This document shows positions 1-7,987 of a DNA stretch of 64,000 nt, one piece after another (within the stretch, counting starts at the first letter, position 1; each line of letters opens with the position of its first letter). The position numbers were made by a program, and so were the translations under genes. The notes beneath the pieces were generated by a model. The model searched no databases. It was not told where the DNA came from and worked only from the letters and a program-made list of their open reading frames with translations. The stretch is from contig JAGOOG010000012.1 of the NCBI GenBank assembly GCA_017992605.1, positions 1-64,000 on the forward strand. The letters run 5' to 3'. The DNA comes from Deltaproteobacteria bacterium (GTDB lineage Bacteria; Desulfobacterota; Desulfomonilia; UBA1062).

Positions 1-736
1 GGAGATGCTTGGTTATGACAGGGGTCTTCCCCTTGACAATGCCCTGATTCAGGAGCTTTTCCGGCTGGACATGGCGGTAGACCTCGATGGCCTCCTCCGG
101 GGACGGGAACCCCATTTCCATGAGGCGTAGCGATCTCCGCTCGTAGGACGTCTCTTCCATGGTGGTCTTCATTTCGTACATGACCGCTTCGAGGATGGAC
201 GCATAGAGTTCCTGTTCGTGGGTGAACAGCATGCTCAGCATCTCCTTGATGAAGTGGGATCTGTCGTCTTCGTTGATGACGCGATAGAAGTACGTGTTGT
301 CCAGGCTCTCGAACCCTTCGTCGAGGAGGTCCGGTATGTGTTCGTCCGTAGGCCTGACGTGCACCACCTCGATATAGTCCTGGAACAGGAGCACGAGGAT
401 CTCGAGATCGAGGGTCTCAAAGGCCTGGATCAGCGATTCGGAGGATGCGCCGGAGAGTTCCATGAGCCACTCCATGAGGGAATCCACAGACAACGAGTCG
501 CGCTCCCAGCAGTCCAGGTCGATGAACCGGCAGACCGCCTCCGCAGGAACGTACTGGAGCAGGATCTGGCTGTCCATGCCCCAGGATTCCTTGATGACGA
601 TGTATGCTTCCTGGGGCGGGAGCTGCTCGAGGATCTGCTTGGTATAGGGGGAATCAATGATACCCCGGGCCCGCTCGGACAATGTGCACGCGAGAACCCT
701 CGATATCTCGTCCTTGAGGGTCAGCTTGTTTGTCAT
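1..736 (-). CDS. DUF6178 family protein, 3' end truncated by window edge
   Basis: An open frame reads leftward from an ATG at 736 and runs off the window without a stop, giving about 245 N-terminal residues of a larger protein. It is rich in Leu and Glu. It carries the features I associate with DUF6178: LPPQEAYIVIKE near residue 40, DLDCWERDSL near 73, LEILVLLFQDYIEVV near 113, and RRSLRLMEMGFPSPEEAIEVYR near 205. Family members are usually about 550-600 residues and common in Desulfobacterota; their function is unknown. No clear Shine-Dalgarno precedes the ATG. A TTGACA lies on the same strand at 792-797 but has no good -10. It is separated from tolC by an 11-bp hairpin, so it is probably its own transcription unit. 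Confidence 0.75.
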   Translation of the reverse strand, partial: MTNKLTLKDEISRVLACTLSERARGIIDSPYTKQILEQLPPQEAYIVIKESWGMDSQILLQYVPAEAVCRFIDLDCWERDSLSVDSLMEWLMELSGASSESLIQAFETLDLEILVLLFQDYIEVVHVRPTDEHIPDLLDEGFESLDNTYFYRVINEDDRSHFIKEMLSMLFTHEQELYASILEAVMYEMKTTMEETSYERRSLRLMEMGFPSPEEAIEVYRHVQPEKLLNQGIVKGKTPVITKHL

Positions 737-831
737 GCCGATGTGGTTAGCACACAAGAAGGCGCGCTATCAAGACCGGGTACCGGTGGTTTGTCAACCG
801 TCGGAATGCGTGCGCGGGATCAACGAGAGGG

Positions 832-861
832 GAATGCCCCGGGCCACTATCCGGGGCATTC
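832..861 (-). terminator. Perfect 11-bp hairpin downstream of tolC
   Basis: GAATGCCCCGG (832-842) and CCGGGGCATTC (851-861) are exact reverse complements around an 8-base loop, 22 bases past the tolC stop. There is no U-tract on either strand, so it may be a rho-dependent end or an mRNA-stabilising hairpin rather than a classical intrinsic terminator. Confidence 0.5.
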
Positions 862-883
862 GTCGGTTGTTAAGACAGGTGTC

Positions 884-2167
884 TCAGAGGGTACCCATGG
901 ATGCGCGTAATGCCGCCATGGCCCTGGCCTGATCGGCCCGGGCGGAGATCAGGTTGTTCTGAGCCTGGGCAAGCAGTGCTTCCGCCCGGAGAACATCGGT
1001 TGAGGTGGAAACCTGGAGGTTATAGCGGTCTTTCTCGATCCTGAAGTTCTCCTGTGCCTGGGCGATGGTCTTATCCGCCACCTGGAGCCGGGCCTGCGCC
1101 TCCTGGATATTGAGGTACGAGTTCTTGACCTCGAGGGTGACTTGATTCTTCAGGCTTTCGAGGAGGTATCCCACCTTGGCGCTGGTGTACTTGGCCCTGT
1201 TATACTCCCAGTAGCTGCCGCCGCCCTGGAAGAGGTTCCAGTTCAGGCCGAGACCGGCCTGCCAGGAATCGTCCTCCACATCCGGGTCCTCGCCGGACCT
1301 TGTGTATGTGTAGGTTGCCGCAACGCTCGGCATGAATGCGGAGCGGGCAATGGTTATGCCTTTCTCGGTGTTGTCGAGCTGGAGCTTGGCGGTCCTGATC
1401 TCCTGCCTGCTCTCAAAGGCGGTCTGCAGGGCCTGATCAAAGGAGATCTCCATGGTGGTTAGCGGGATCTCCGTGTCTATGCTGATTTCTTCGGATAAGT
1501 CCCTGACGAGGAGGAGGTTGAAGTTGGACTCGGCAATCTTGACCGCGTTCTCTGCGGATATGAGGTTCTGCTCGGTCTCAGCGTACCGCACCTGGGTTTC
1601 GAGAAGGTTGTTTTTGGGGATCATGCCCTGGTTGAAGAATGCGTTCGAGACATCGAGCAGGGACTTGACGGAGGTCACGCTTGTCTTTGCCACTTCCATG
1701 AATTGCCGAGCCTTTATTACTCCGTAGTATGCATCGATGACCAGGAGCTTGAGCCGCCTGATGGTCTGCTCGCGATCGATCTCGGCGGCGAACTGGTCGT
1801 TTTTCGCGACCAGATAGCTGTTGTACAGGGCGCCGCCCGCGAACAGGACCTGCCTTGCGTCGAGGTTCATCTCGTAGTTGTCCTTGGTGCCTATGACGAG
1901 AGTGCCCAGGTTGGGGAGTGTCATCGAGGGAGCCTCGTTGAGCCGGGCATACCCATAGGACAGGTCGGCGCTGGGGAGCATCTGGGAGAACCGGGACTTC
2001 TTCTCCATCTCCTTGATGAAGACCTCCTGGTTCTGGGCCTTCACCTGTGGATTTCGTTCAATGGCAACCTTCAGGGAGTCCTCCAGGTTCATGTACTCGG
2101 CCGCCTGAACGCCGAACATTCCAAGACACAGGATGCAGATCACGGTCAATAAGACTATTTTTCTCAC
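884..2167 (-). CDS. TolC-family outer membrane efflux protein
   Basis: A 427-residue outer-membrane channel component of an efflux or type I secretion system. I start it at the GTG at 2167 because GGAGGG (2175-2180) sits 7 bases upstream and the protein then opens with a signal peptide (MRKIVLLTVICILCLGMFGVQA). Reading the frame further upstream only adds a Pro/Arg/His-rich shadow of the regulator gene. The body shows the two OEP-type repeats: SLKVAIERNPQVKAQ near the N-terminus, QALQTAFESRQEIRTAKLQLD in the middle, and alpha-hairpin heptads in ALLAQAQNNLISARADQARA near the end. Its start codon overlaps the TetR stop (GTGA), so the two are translationally coupled. No membrane-fusion protein or inner-membrane pump follows, so its partner pump must be encoded elsewhere. 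Confidence 0.88.
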   Translation of the reverse strand: MRKIVLLTVICILCLGMFGVQAAEYMNLEDSLKVAIERNPQVKAQNQEVFIKEMEKKSRFSQMLPSADLSYGYARLNEAPSMTLPNLGTLVIGTKDNYEMNLDARQVLFAGGALYNSYLVAKNDQFAAEIDREQTIRRLKLLVIDAYYGVIKARQFMEVAKTSVTSVKSLLDVSNAFFNQGMIPKNNLLETQVRYAETEQNLISAENAVKIAESNFNLLLVRDLSEEISIDTEIPLTTMEISFDQALQTAFESRQEIRTAKLQLDNTEKGITIARSAFMPSVAATYTYTRSGEDPDVEDDSWQAGLGLNWNLFQGGGSYWEYNRAKYTSAKVGYLLESLKNQVTLEVKNSYLNIQEAQARLQVADKTIAQAQENFRIEKDRYNLQVSTSTDVLRAEALLAQAQNNLISARADQARAMAALRASMGTL

Positions 2168-2793
2168 GATGATACCCTCCCTAGGAATTCCTCCAGTATA
2201 CCGGCGATGAACTCTGCCGGGGCCTTTTCCAGTATACCGAGAAAATACGTTTGAGCAATGGTGTGAATGATGCCCATGAGCATGATGGATTTGAGCTCCG
2301 GGTCGCCCAGGTACCCTTCGCGGCACGCTTCCATGAAGATCTCGCGGGTAATGCGGAAGTTCTCGGCATGGATTTCGCGGATGTATCCGAGGATACGCTG
2401 GGTGACATCGGGGATGGGGGCGGAATAGATCTCGTAGATGAGCCGGTGGAATCCGGGGTTGTTCTCTATCCACCCGAGATTGAATTCAACGTATATCGTG
2501 AGCTTATCCTGCCAGGGGTTCTTTCTCGACAGCAGATTCCTCAGGGAGAGCATGAAGGCGTCAAGGCCGCTTTTGATCACCTCGGTATAGAGCATCTGTT
2601 TGCTGGCAAAGAACTGGTAGAGGGTCCCGACCCCGAATTCGGCCTTTGCCGCGATCTGCGCCATCGTCGCGTTGAAAAACCCCTCTTTTTCAAATACATC
2701 TCTGGCTGCATCCAGAATGGCATCGCGCCGGAAGGCCGACTCCCGTTCCTTTCTGGTCATGGGGCTAGAATTATGATTCATATTCTGAATCAT
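2164..2793 (-). CDS. TetR/AcrR-family transcriptional regulator
   Basis: 209 residues from the furthest upstream ATG. The N-terminal helix-turn-helix is typical of TetR: RRDAILDAARDVFEKEGFF, then TMAQIAAKAEFGVGTLYQFF, then KQMLYTEVI at residues about 22-70. The rest is an all-helical ligand-binding domain. It lies directly upstream of tolC and overlaps its start, so it probably controls efflux in response to a small hydrophobic compound. The true start is uncertain. A TTGACA-17-TAGGTT promoter predicts transcription beginning at about 2793, exactly on the first ATG. The ATGs at 2781 and 2760 (MTRKERE) are therefore good alternatives, although none of the three has a clear Shine-Dalgarno. Confidence 0.88.
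   Translation of the reverse strand: MIQNMNHNSSPMTRKERESAFRRDAILDAARDVFEKEGFFNATMAQIAAKAEFGVGTLYQFFASKQMLYTEVIKSGLDAFMLSLRNLLSRKNPWQDKLTIYVEFNLGWIENNPGFHRLIYEIYSAPIPDVTQRILGYIREIHAENFRITREIFMEACREGYLGDPELKSIMLMGIIHTIAQTYFLGILEKAPAEFIAGILEEFLGRVSS
2773..2793. promoter_or_regulatory. Palindromic operator candidate for the TetR regulator
   Basis: ATGATTCA (2773-2780) and TGAATCAT (2786-2793) form a perfect 8-bp inverted repeat around a 5-base spacer. It lies over the predicted transcription start and the first codons of the TetR gene, where an autorepressor would bind. The assignment to this regulator is inferred from position only. Confidence 0.55.
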
Positions 2794-2799
2794 CGTTCA

Positions 2800-2828
2800 A
2801 ACCTAGAACAATCATTCTCTTGTGTCAA
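2800..2828 (-). promoter_or_regulatory. Sigma70-type promoter for tetR-tolC
   Basis: On the minus strand TTGACA (2828-2823) is followed after 17 bases by TAGGTT (2805-2800). The -35 is consensus and the -10 is weak. Predicted start of transcription is near 2793, inside the palindrome at 2773-2793. Confidence 0.5.
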
Positions 2829-2878
2829 GTGGATGAGTGCTGTCCTACGAGACACGTTCACGGCACAGGCCACTCGTG

Positions 2879-4162
2879 CTATTCGAGGGAATGAAAGACG
2901 AGCCCCGTGGGAGCCTTCGGGTGAAAATAGGTTGAGTTGAGCGGCATTCTCAACCCTGCATCGGCAATTTCCATCACGTCCTCGATGGAGGGTGGATTGA
3001 GGAGGAAGGCAATGTCCGCCTGCTCCTTGGCAACCATGTCAAGCGCCTCCTCCGCCCTGCTCGTGAACATGATCCTCTTGTTCTCGATGTTGGTCCCTAT
3101 GCCGAGGATGGGATCGATGATGCATTCATGGAGAATGGTCGCGTCGTGCCTCTTGAGAAGGGTATGGGTATCCGCCGGGAGATACTTGTCGATCTCCGGC
3201 TCTTCTGAGAGCTGGATCAGGTAGAATCTGGGAATACCCTTGACATAAAGGCCGAGCGTACCTTTCCCCCCCTTGTTCAGAGCCGCGATGAAACCCTTGC
3301 GGTTGTCGAAGGGGACCATGTTGAAGATCTCCTTGAGGCGATACTCCAGGTCAACGAGACCTACGCCCATGCTGTCGATGACGATCCGATGCATGGGCAG
3401 GATCTTGATCCCTTCCTCCACGTTTATCAGGTACATCTGGATGAAGTCGAAGTTCTGGTTGCCGTCGCTCTTTCCGGTCGCCGCTCTCATGCGGTCCCGG
3501 TATATCTTTGCCGTCTCGTAGCGGTGCTGGCCGTCGGCGATGATGATTTCCTTGTTCTGCATCATCCTGACGATCTTCTCGATCAGGGGCGTTTCGTGAA
3601 TGACCCAGAGCCTGTGGGTTTCATCACGGGAGGAGAATTCGATCACAGGGGATCCGAGCTTGACCCGGACCTGGTTCTCTAGAACCTTCTTCGTGTCGGA
3701 ATACAGGCCGAAGATGGAACTGAAATTGGTCCTGACCTCGCTCATCAGGCGGAGGCGGTCGAGCTTGGGGCTCTTCATGGTGTGTTCGTGGGGCCTGATA
3801 TTCTTCTTGTCGTCGTCCTCAAGGCGAACCGATGCGATGAAGCCTCTCCTCGTGTACGCCTTGTCACCGATGGCATAGGTATGTTCATGGTAGTACAACG
3901 ACGGCTTGGCTTCCTGACACAGGGCCCCTTCATCCAGCCATTGCCTGAAGAGGTCGCGCGCCCTCGTGTAGCGGTTGTTGTCCTTGTTGTCCTTGGGAAA
4001 CTGCTTCCCGAGCACGAGTCGTACCGCGTTGTAGGGACTCTTGGCGTAGTAATCCTCCACCTGTTGCGGCGATATAATATCATAAGGAGGACAAACAACG
4101 CTGGCGAGATCAACGCGGTCAGGGTTATACCTGATACCCCGAAAGGAACGGATCTTCGGCAT
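2879..4162 (-). CDS. DUF1015 family protein
   Basis: 427 residues, the usual length for DUF1015 (about 410-450). The hallmark N-terminus is present: MPKIRSFRGIRYNPD, then VVCPPYDIISPQQVEDYYAKSPYNAVRL. So are EHTMKSPKLDRLRLMSEV near residue 128, IADGQHRYETA near 210, and a C-terminal FLLNPPSIEDVMEIADAGLRMP segment. The ADGQHRYE motif resembles that of ParB/SerK-like nucleotide-binding folds, but I know of no proven reaction for this clade. It has its own promoter (4212-4240) and is separated from the downstream tetR by about 85 bases, so it appears to be monocistronic. Cytoplasmic: there is no signal peptide or membrane segment. Confidence 0.88.
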   Translation of the reverse strand: MPKIRSFRGIRYNPDRVDLASVVCPPYDIISPQQVEDYYAKSPYNAVRLVLGKQFPKDNKDNNRYTRARDLFRQWLDEGALCQEAKPSLYYHEHTYAIGDKAYTRRGFIASVRLEDDDKKNIRPHEHTMKSPKLDRLRLMSEVRTNFSSIFGLYSDTKKVLENQVRVKLGSPVIEFSSRDETHRLWVIHETPLIEKIVRMMQNKEIIIADGQHRYETAKIYRDRMRAATGKSDGNQNFDFIQMYLINVEEGIKILPMHRIVIDSMGVGLVDLEYRLKEIFNMVPFDNRKGFIAALNKGGKGTLGLYVKGIPRFYLIQLSEEPEIDKYLPADTHTLLKRHDATILHECIIDPILGIGTNIENKRIMFTSRAEEALDMVAKEQADIAFLLNPPSIEDVMEIADAGLRMPLNSTYFHPKAPTGLVFHSLE

Positions 4163-4211
4163 TCACGGCTCCCTTCATGGCCTGCATGTCAATAAAAGAC
4201 ACAGAAAGCGG

Positions 4212-4240
4212 TATATATACGGGGTTTTGAAAAATATCAA
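4212..4240 (-). promoter_or_regulatory. Sigma70-type promoter for the DUF1015 gene
   Basis: Minus strand TTGATA (4240-4235), 17-base spacer, TATATA (4217-4212). This gives a leader of about 40 bases to the ATG at 4162. The surrounding stretch is AT-richer than its neighbours, as expected for a promoter. Confidence 0.6.
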
Positions 4241-4336
4241 CTGCAATTTATGATGCACAGGCCAGCCAGGAATCAGTGAAGAGCCATCTGCCAGGAAAGA
4301 TTGATCTTCCCTGCTGATTCAGGGTATAAAGACGCC

Positions 4337-4651
4337 ATGCGGTATCTGAGCATAGTGCTGTCGCTTCTCTTTCTCCTCGCAATCATCACCTTCTGCGTGA
4401 ACAATACGCAGGAGTTCACCCTGAGCTTCCTTGGCTACCGCCTTGTGGTGCCGCTGCAGCTGTGGGTGCTCATGGTGACCTTCTTCGTGGCGGGCATGGT
4501 GCCCATCGTGATGGTGGAGATCCCCGTCCAGATAGCCAGGTTTTTCAGGAGGAGGGCCGTGAAGGCCCGGATCCGTGAGCTGGAGGGTTCGCTCGCCCGC
4601 CTGGCACCTTCAGCGGGTGAACCTGGCAAAGAGGTCCCGGATAAAACGTAG
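4337..4651 (+). CDS. LapA/DUF1049-like small inner membrane protein
   Basis: 104 residues from the ATG at 4337. I prefer this start because the 12 codons before it (from 4301) only extend a hydrophobic N-terminus that should begin MRYLSIVLSLLFLLAIITF. It has two membrane segments (about residues 2-20 and 38-60) joined by the NNTQEFTLSFLGYRL-VPLQLWVL stretch typical of the lipopolysaccharide assembly protein A domain. A basic, coiled-coil-prone cytoplasmic tail (RRRAVKARIRELEGSLARL) follows. LapA-type proteins act in envelope or LPS homeostasis. Its last 42 bases overlap the end of the convergent kinase-like gene. No strong Shine-Dalgarno is visible. Confidence 0.75.
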   Translation: MRYLSIVLSLLFLLAIITFCVNNTQEFTLSFLGYRLVVPLQLWVLMVTFFVAGMVPIVMVEIPVQIARFFRRRAVKARIRELEGSLARLAPSAGEPGKEVPDKT

Positions 4652-5239
4652 CAGCCGGGGCGGCAGCCACAGTCGGCTCAGGGTCTCACCCCGGGAGCAG
4701 CGTTGCCTGTCATCGTGGGTGAGCAGGCCGGGGTTGAGCCTTGCCTTGACTTTCAGGTAGCCCATATGGTCGATGCCGCAGAGCAGCTTCCAGAGGGATC
4801 CTTTCCAGGGCAGGTAGATACTCGATGCAAAGTCAACCAGGTATGGTTTCCCTTCATCATCCATGCCATAGTTCCTGCGGTTTCGCATATCCAGATGGAT
4901 GACCCCGCGACCGTGGACGGTTGTGATAAGTCGCTCGAGGTTCTCGAAGTAGGTGTTGTCAGGGATCCTCTCCCTGGTCTTGAGGTTGTGCCCCCCCATG
5001 AAGGTGGTGGTGAGGGTGTACGGGTCATCGCTTGGAACTACCGAGGGGATGCCTGGCAATCCCTTCAGCTTCAGGTAGACGAAGGTCTCCCATTTCACGA
5101 GCAGACGCCCTGCCATCCTGACCGGAAGAGGCCTTCTCCGGTAGGTCTTCTCCACCAGGGCATGGTCTCCCCGGTCGACAAGATGCACATCAGGGCCATA
5201 AAGGCGCTTCTTTTTGAGGGGGGTTTGCGGTGTCGTCAT
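4610..5239 (-). CDS. Small LPS-kinase/RIO-like protein kinase-fold protein
   Basis: 209 residues from the ATG at 5239, chosen because GAGGCAGAGG lies just upstream; longer reading (to 5377) gives low-complexity sequence. Kinase-fold features are VEKTYRRRPLPVRMAGRLLVKWE (a possible Lys-Glu pair), the catalytic-loop-like RGVIHLDMRNRRNYGMDDEG and the metal-binding-loop-like PYLVDFAS. The HLD-x-RN-x-x-N and DFA motifs resemble the Kdo/WaaP lipopolysaccharide core kinase family, shorter than the usual 230-260 residues. It is convergent with and overlaps the LapA-like gene, and is divergent from RNase R. Both flanking clues (LapA, LPS kinase) suggest an envelope role, but the substrate is unknown. 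Confidence 0.72.
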   Translation of the reverse strand: MTTPQTPLKKKRLYGPDVHLVDRGDHALVEKTYRRRPLPVRMAGRLLVKWETFVYLKLKGLPGIPSVVPSDDPYTLTTTFMGGHNLKTRERIPDNTYFENLERLITTVHGRGVIHLDMRNRRNYGMDDEGKPYLVDFASSIYLPWKGSLWKLLCGIDHMGYLKVKARLNPGLLTHDDRQRCSRGETLSRLWLPPRLLRFIRDLFARFTR

Positions 5240-5301
5240 GTCCTCTGCCTCACCCTCTATCATTGCATGTTTCGCCCGGAGGATGGTAGGGTTTTTCACC
5301 A

Positions 5302-7236
5302 ATGAGGGGAAAGACGAAGGCGCGGGTCGTGGGAAGGATCTCCTGGAATCCCAGGGGGTATGCCTTTGTAGATGCACGGGGCCTTGATGAGGGCGTCTTC
5401 GTGCCGCTGGAGGCCATGAATGGGGCGCTCCCGGGCGATCTCGTGGAGGTCGCTGCCTGGCACGACAGGAAAGGCCTGCGCGGCAAGGTGATATCCATTG
5501 TCGAACGCACCAAACTTTCCGTGACGGGAAGGTATGTCAGGCATCGGGAATATGGCGTCCTGGAGCCATTGCAGCCCATGCCCTACCCCATTGTCATTCC
5601 TCTGGGATTCGAGGGGGATGCCTCCCACAACGACATGGTGAGCGTCATGGTCATGCCTCCCAGGTCGGCACAGAAGGTGAGCGCGCTGACGGCCAGGGTG
5701 GAGAGGTCCCTCGATGTCCCGGCAGGGGCGGGGGAAGACCTCAGGTACGTCACGGCCAAATACGGCCTTTCCTGGCGATTCCCGGAAGAGGTCGAGGAGG
5801 AGGCCGCCAGGGCGGCACGGATGGACATGGCATGTGAGCTCGGTCGCCGGAAGGACCTCAGAGAGCGTGTGCTCTTCACCATCGACGGCGTCAATGCAAA
5901 GGATTTCGACGATGCCGTGGGGATCGAGAAGCTTCAGGACGGGACCTTTCTCCTGACCGTGGCCATCGCGGACGTGGCACACGCGGTCAGACCGGGAACC
6001 GCCCTGGACAGGGAGGCACGGGAGCGGTCCTTCAGCGTCTACTTCCCCGAGATCGCCATCCCCATGCTTCCCGAAGCTCTCAGCAACGGGGCCATGAGCC
6101 TGAAGCCCGGCCTGGACAGGCTCGCCATGGCGGTCGAGATCGTCATCGGTCCGCGGGGGAGGGTCATATCCTCCCGGGTTTTCGAGGCCGTCATCCGATC
6201 GGCGGCCAGGCTCACCTACGAGGAGGTGGGGCCGTTCCTCGAAGGCACACCGGATGCAAAAGGGTATTCCCCGGTCGTTGCCTCAGGCTTGAAGGACCTT
6301 CACCGGCTCTCCATGCATCTGATGGAACGAAGGAAGAAACAGGGCAGCCTCGACTTTGACATCGCCAAGGTGCAGATCGAGGCAAATGCCGTCGGGGAGG
6401 TTGCATCGATCGGACGTATACGGCACGGGCCTGCCGAGCGGCTCATCGAGGAGGCCATGCTCCTGGCCAACCGGACCGTGTGCACGTATCTCCTGAAACA
6501 TCACATGCCCGTGCTCTTCCGCGTGCACGAACCTCCCCGGCAGCGGGATCTGCTCGATCTCCTCGAAACACTTGCCGAGATAGGATTCTCCTCGTCGCTT
6601 TTGGCCGGGCTGAAAAAGGCTGCATCGTCGGGGGAGCACATCCATGAAGCGCTCCAGGCCATTGCCGATGCATGCAGGGGCAGGCCCCTGGAGCACTTCG
6701 TGAACATGCACATCCTCAGGTCCCTTCAGCGTGCACGGTATTCCAGCGAAGACCTGGGCCACTTCGGGCTGGCCTTCACGGGGTACCTCCACTTCACCTC
6801 GCCCATCCGGAGGTACCCTGACCTGGTCGTGCATCGGCTCGTCAAACAGGCGCTCACATCCGGAGGTTTTTCCGTCAAGGAGAGGGAGCGCTTTCAGAAA
6901 TATCTGAAAAAGTTGGCACCCGAGGTATCCGACCGTGAGGAACTCACGGACACCGCCATGATGGAGGCCCTCAAGATAAAGACCGCTGCCTACATGGTTT
7001 CGCACCTCGGCGACGAGTTCGATGCGGTCGTCACGAGCGTGAAGCCCTACGGCATGTTCGTGGAGGTCATGGACCCGCCAGTGGATGGGCTCATGAGGGG
7101 TGATGGGGCAGTGGGGATGCCTGCACGGGGAGGCAGGAAGTCCCGCTCACCGAGAAGGGCCATCGGGCAGACGGTGCGGGTGAAGCTCGTCAGGGCGGAC
7201 AGGACCAACGGGCAGCTCGATTTTGTCCCGGTGTGA
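5302..7236 (+). CDS. rnr: Ribonuclease R family 3'-5' exoribonuclease
   Basis: 644 residues, shorter than E. coli RNase R (about 800) because the basic extensions are reduced. N-terminal OB/cold-shock-like region: GRISWNPRGYAFVDA, then VFVPLEAMNGALPGD. The RNB catalytic domain carries the magnesium-site motif NAKDFDDAV (about residues 198-206) and FTSPIRRYPDLVVHR near residue 500. The C-terminal S1 domain (about residues 565-640) reads DEFDAVVTSVKPYGMFVEV, then GQTVRVKLVRADRTNGQLDFV. RNase R degrades structured RNA processively in the cytoplasm. No strong Shine-Dalgarno precedes 5302. The gene ends 6 bases from the convergent livF. Confidence 0.92.
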   Translation: MRGKTKARVVGRISWNPRGYAFVDARGLDEGVFVPLEAMNGALPGDLVEVAAWHDRKGLRGKVISIVERTKLSVTGRYVRHREYGVLEPLQPMPYPIVIPLGFEGDASHNDMVSVMVMPPRSAQKVSALTARVERSLDVPAGAGEDLRYVTAKYGLSWRFPEEVEEEAARAARMDMACELGRRKDLRERVLFTIDGVNAKDFDDAVGIEKLQDGTFLLTVAIADVAHAVRPGTALDREARERSFSVYFPEIAIPMLPEALSNGAMSLKPGLDRLAMAVEIVIGPRGRVISSRVFEAVIRSAARLTYEEVGPFLEGTPDAKGYSPVVASGLKDLHRLSMHLMERRKKQGSLDFDIAKVQIEANAVGEVASIGRIRHGPAERLIEEAMLLANRTVCTYLLKHHMPVLFRVHEPPRQRDLLDLLETLAEIGFSSSLLAGLKKAASSGEHIHEALQAIADACRGRPLEHFVNMHILRSLQRARYSSEDLGHFGLAFTGYLHFTSPIRRYPDLVVHRLVKQALTSGGFSVKERERFQKYLKKLAPEVSDREELTDTAMMEALKIKTAAYMVSHLGDEFDAVVTSVKPYGMFVEVMDPPVDGLMRGDGAVGMPARGGRKSRSPRRAIGQTVRVKLVRADRTNGQLDFVPV

Positions 7237-7242
7237 GAAGGG

Positions 7243-7980
7243 TTAGGAGTTCCTTTTCAATGCACTCCCACCCAGGTATGCCTCCTGGATCTTCTCGTCG
7301 GCCTTGAGAACGCCTGCAGGACCTTCGGCTGCGATCCGGCCGTTCTCCAGCACATAGCCGCGGCCGGCGATGCCCAGGGATTTGTGGGCGTTCTGCTCCA
7401 CCAGGAGGATGGACGTGCCCTGGGTGTTGATCTCGCGGATGATGTCGAAGATCTGCTTGACCAGGATGGGAGCAAGGCCCAGGGAGGGCTCGTCGAGCAG
7501 AAGGACCCGTGGGTTGCTCATGAGTGCCCGGCCGATGGCAAGCATCTGCTGCTCGCCGCCGGAGAGCGTACCGGCGAGCTGGCTGCTCCGCTCTTTCAGT
7601 ATGGGGAACAGGGAGTGGACCCGCTCCTTGGCAAGGGCTATCTCTTCGGTGTGCTTCCTGCGGGTGAACGCGCCGAGGTTGAGGTTCTCCTCCACGCTGT
7701 GGGTGGGGAATACCCGCCGGCCCTCGGGGGAGAGGGATATACCCAGGATAACGATCTCGTATGCGGGGACCCTGTTCAACGTCCTGCCTGCATAGGTTAT
7801 GGTACCGCCGGCAACGGGGATAAGCCCGCACACGGCCTGGAGCAGGGTGGATTTGCCCGCGCCGTTGGCGCCGAGCACGGTAACGATTTCACCTTCGTCG
7901 ACATGGAGACTGATCCCCTTGAGGACCTCCCGGGCTCCGTACTTGATACGGAGATCGTCTATGCTGAGCAGGGCAGGCAT
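7243..7980 (-). CDS. livF: Branched-chain amino-acid-type ABC transporter ATPase LivF
   Basis: 245 residues, the normal LivF length. Walker A GANGAGKSTLL near residue 37, signature LSGGEQQMLAIGRAL near 138, Walker B VLLLDEPSLGLAP near 158, and switch His in SILLVEQNAHKSL. The C-terminal GYVLENGRIAAEG is characteristic of LivF rather than LivG. Last gene of the livKHMGF unit, 7 bases behind livG. It powers import through LivHM with LivG. The substrate may be Leu/Ile/Val, but in anaerobic degraders such systems often import other amino acids, urea or aromatic acids, so specificity is open. Confidence 0.93.
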   Translation of the reverse strand: MPALLSIDDLRIKYGAREVLKGISLHVDEGEIVTVLGANGAGKSTLLQAVCGLIPVAGGTITYAGRTLNRVPAYEIVILGISLSPEGRRVFPTHSVEENLNLGAFTRRKHTEEIALAKERVHSLFPILKERSSQLAGTLSGGEQQMLAIGRALMSNPRVLLLDEPSLGLAPILVKQIFDIIREINTQGTSILLVEQNAHKSLGIAGRGYVLENGRIAAEGPAGVLKADEKIQEAYLGGSALKRNS

Positions 7981-7987
7981 CCTATGC

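Noticed and set aside
218-910. A 230-codon plus-strand open frame at the left edge
   Set aside because: It is antisense to the DUF6178 reading frame, has no Shine-Dalgarno and gives a low-complexity acidic/His-rich translation; the minus-strand frame matches a known family.
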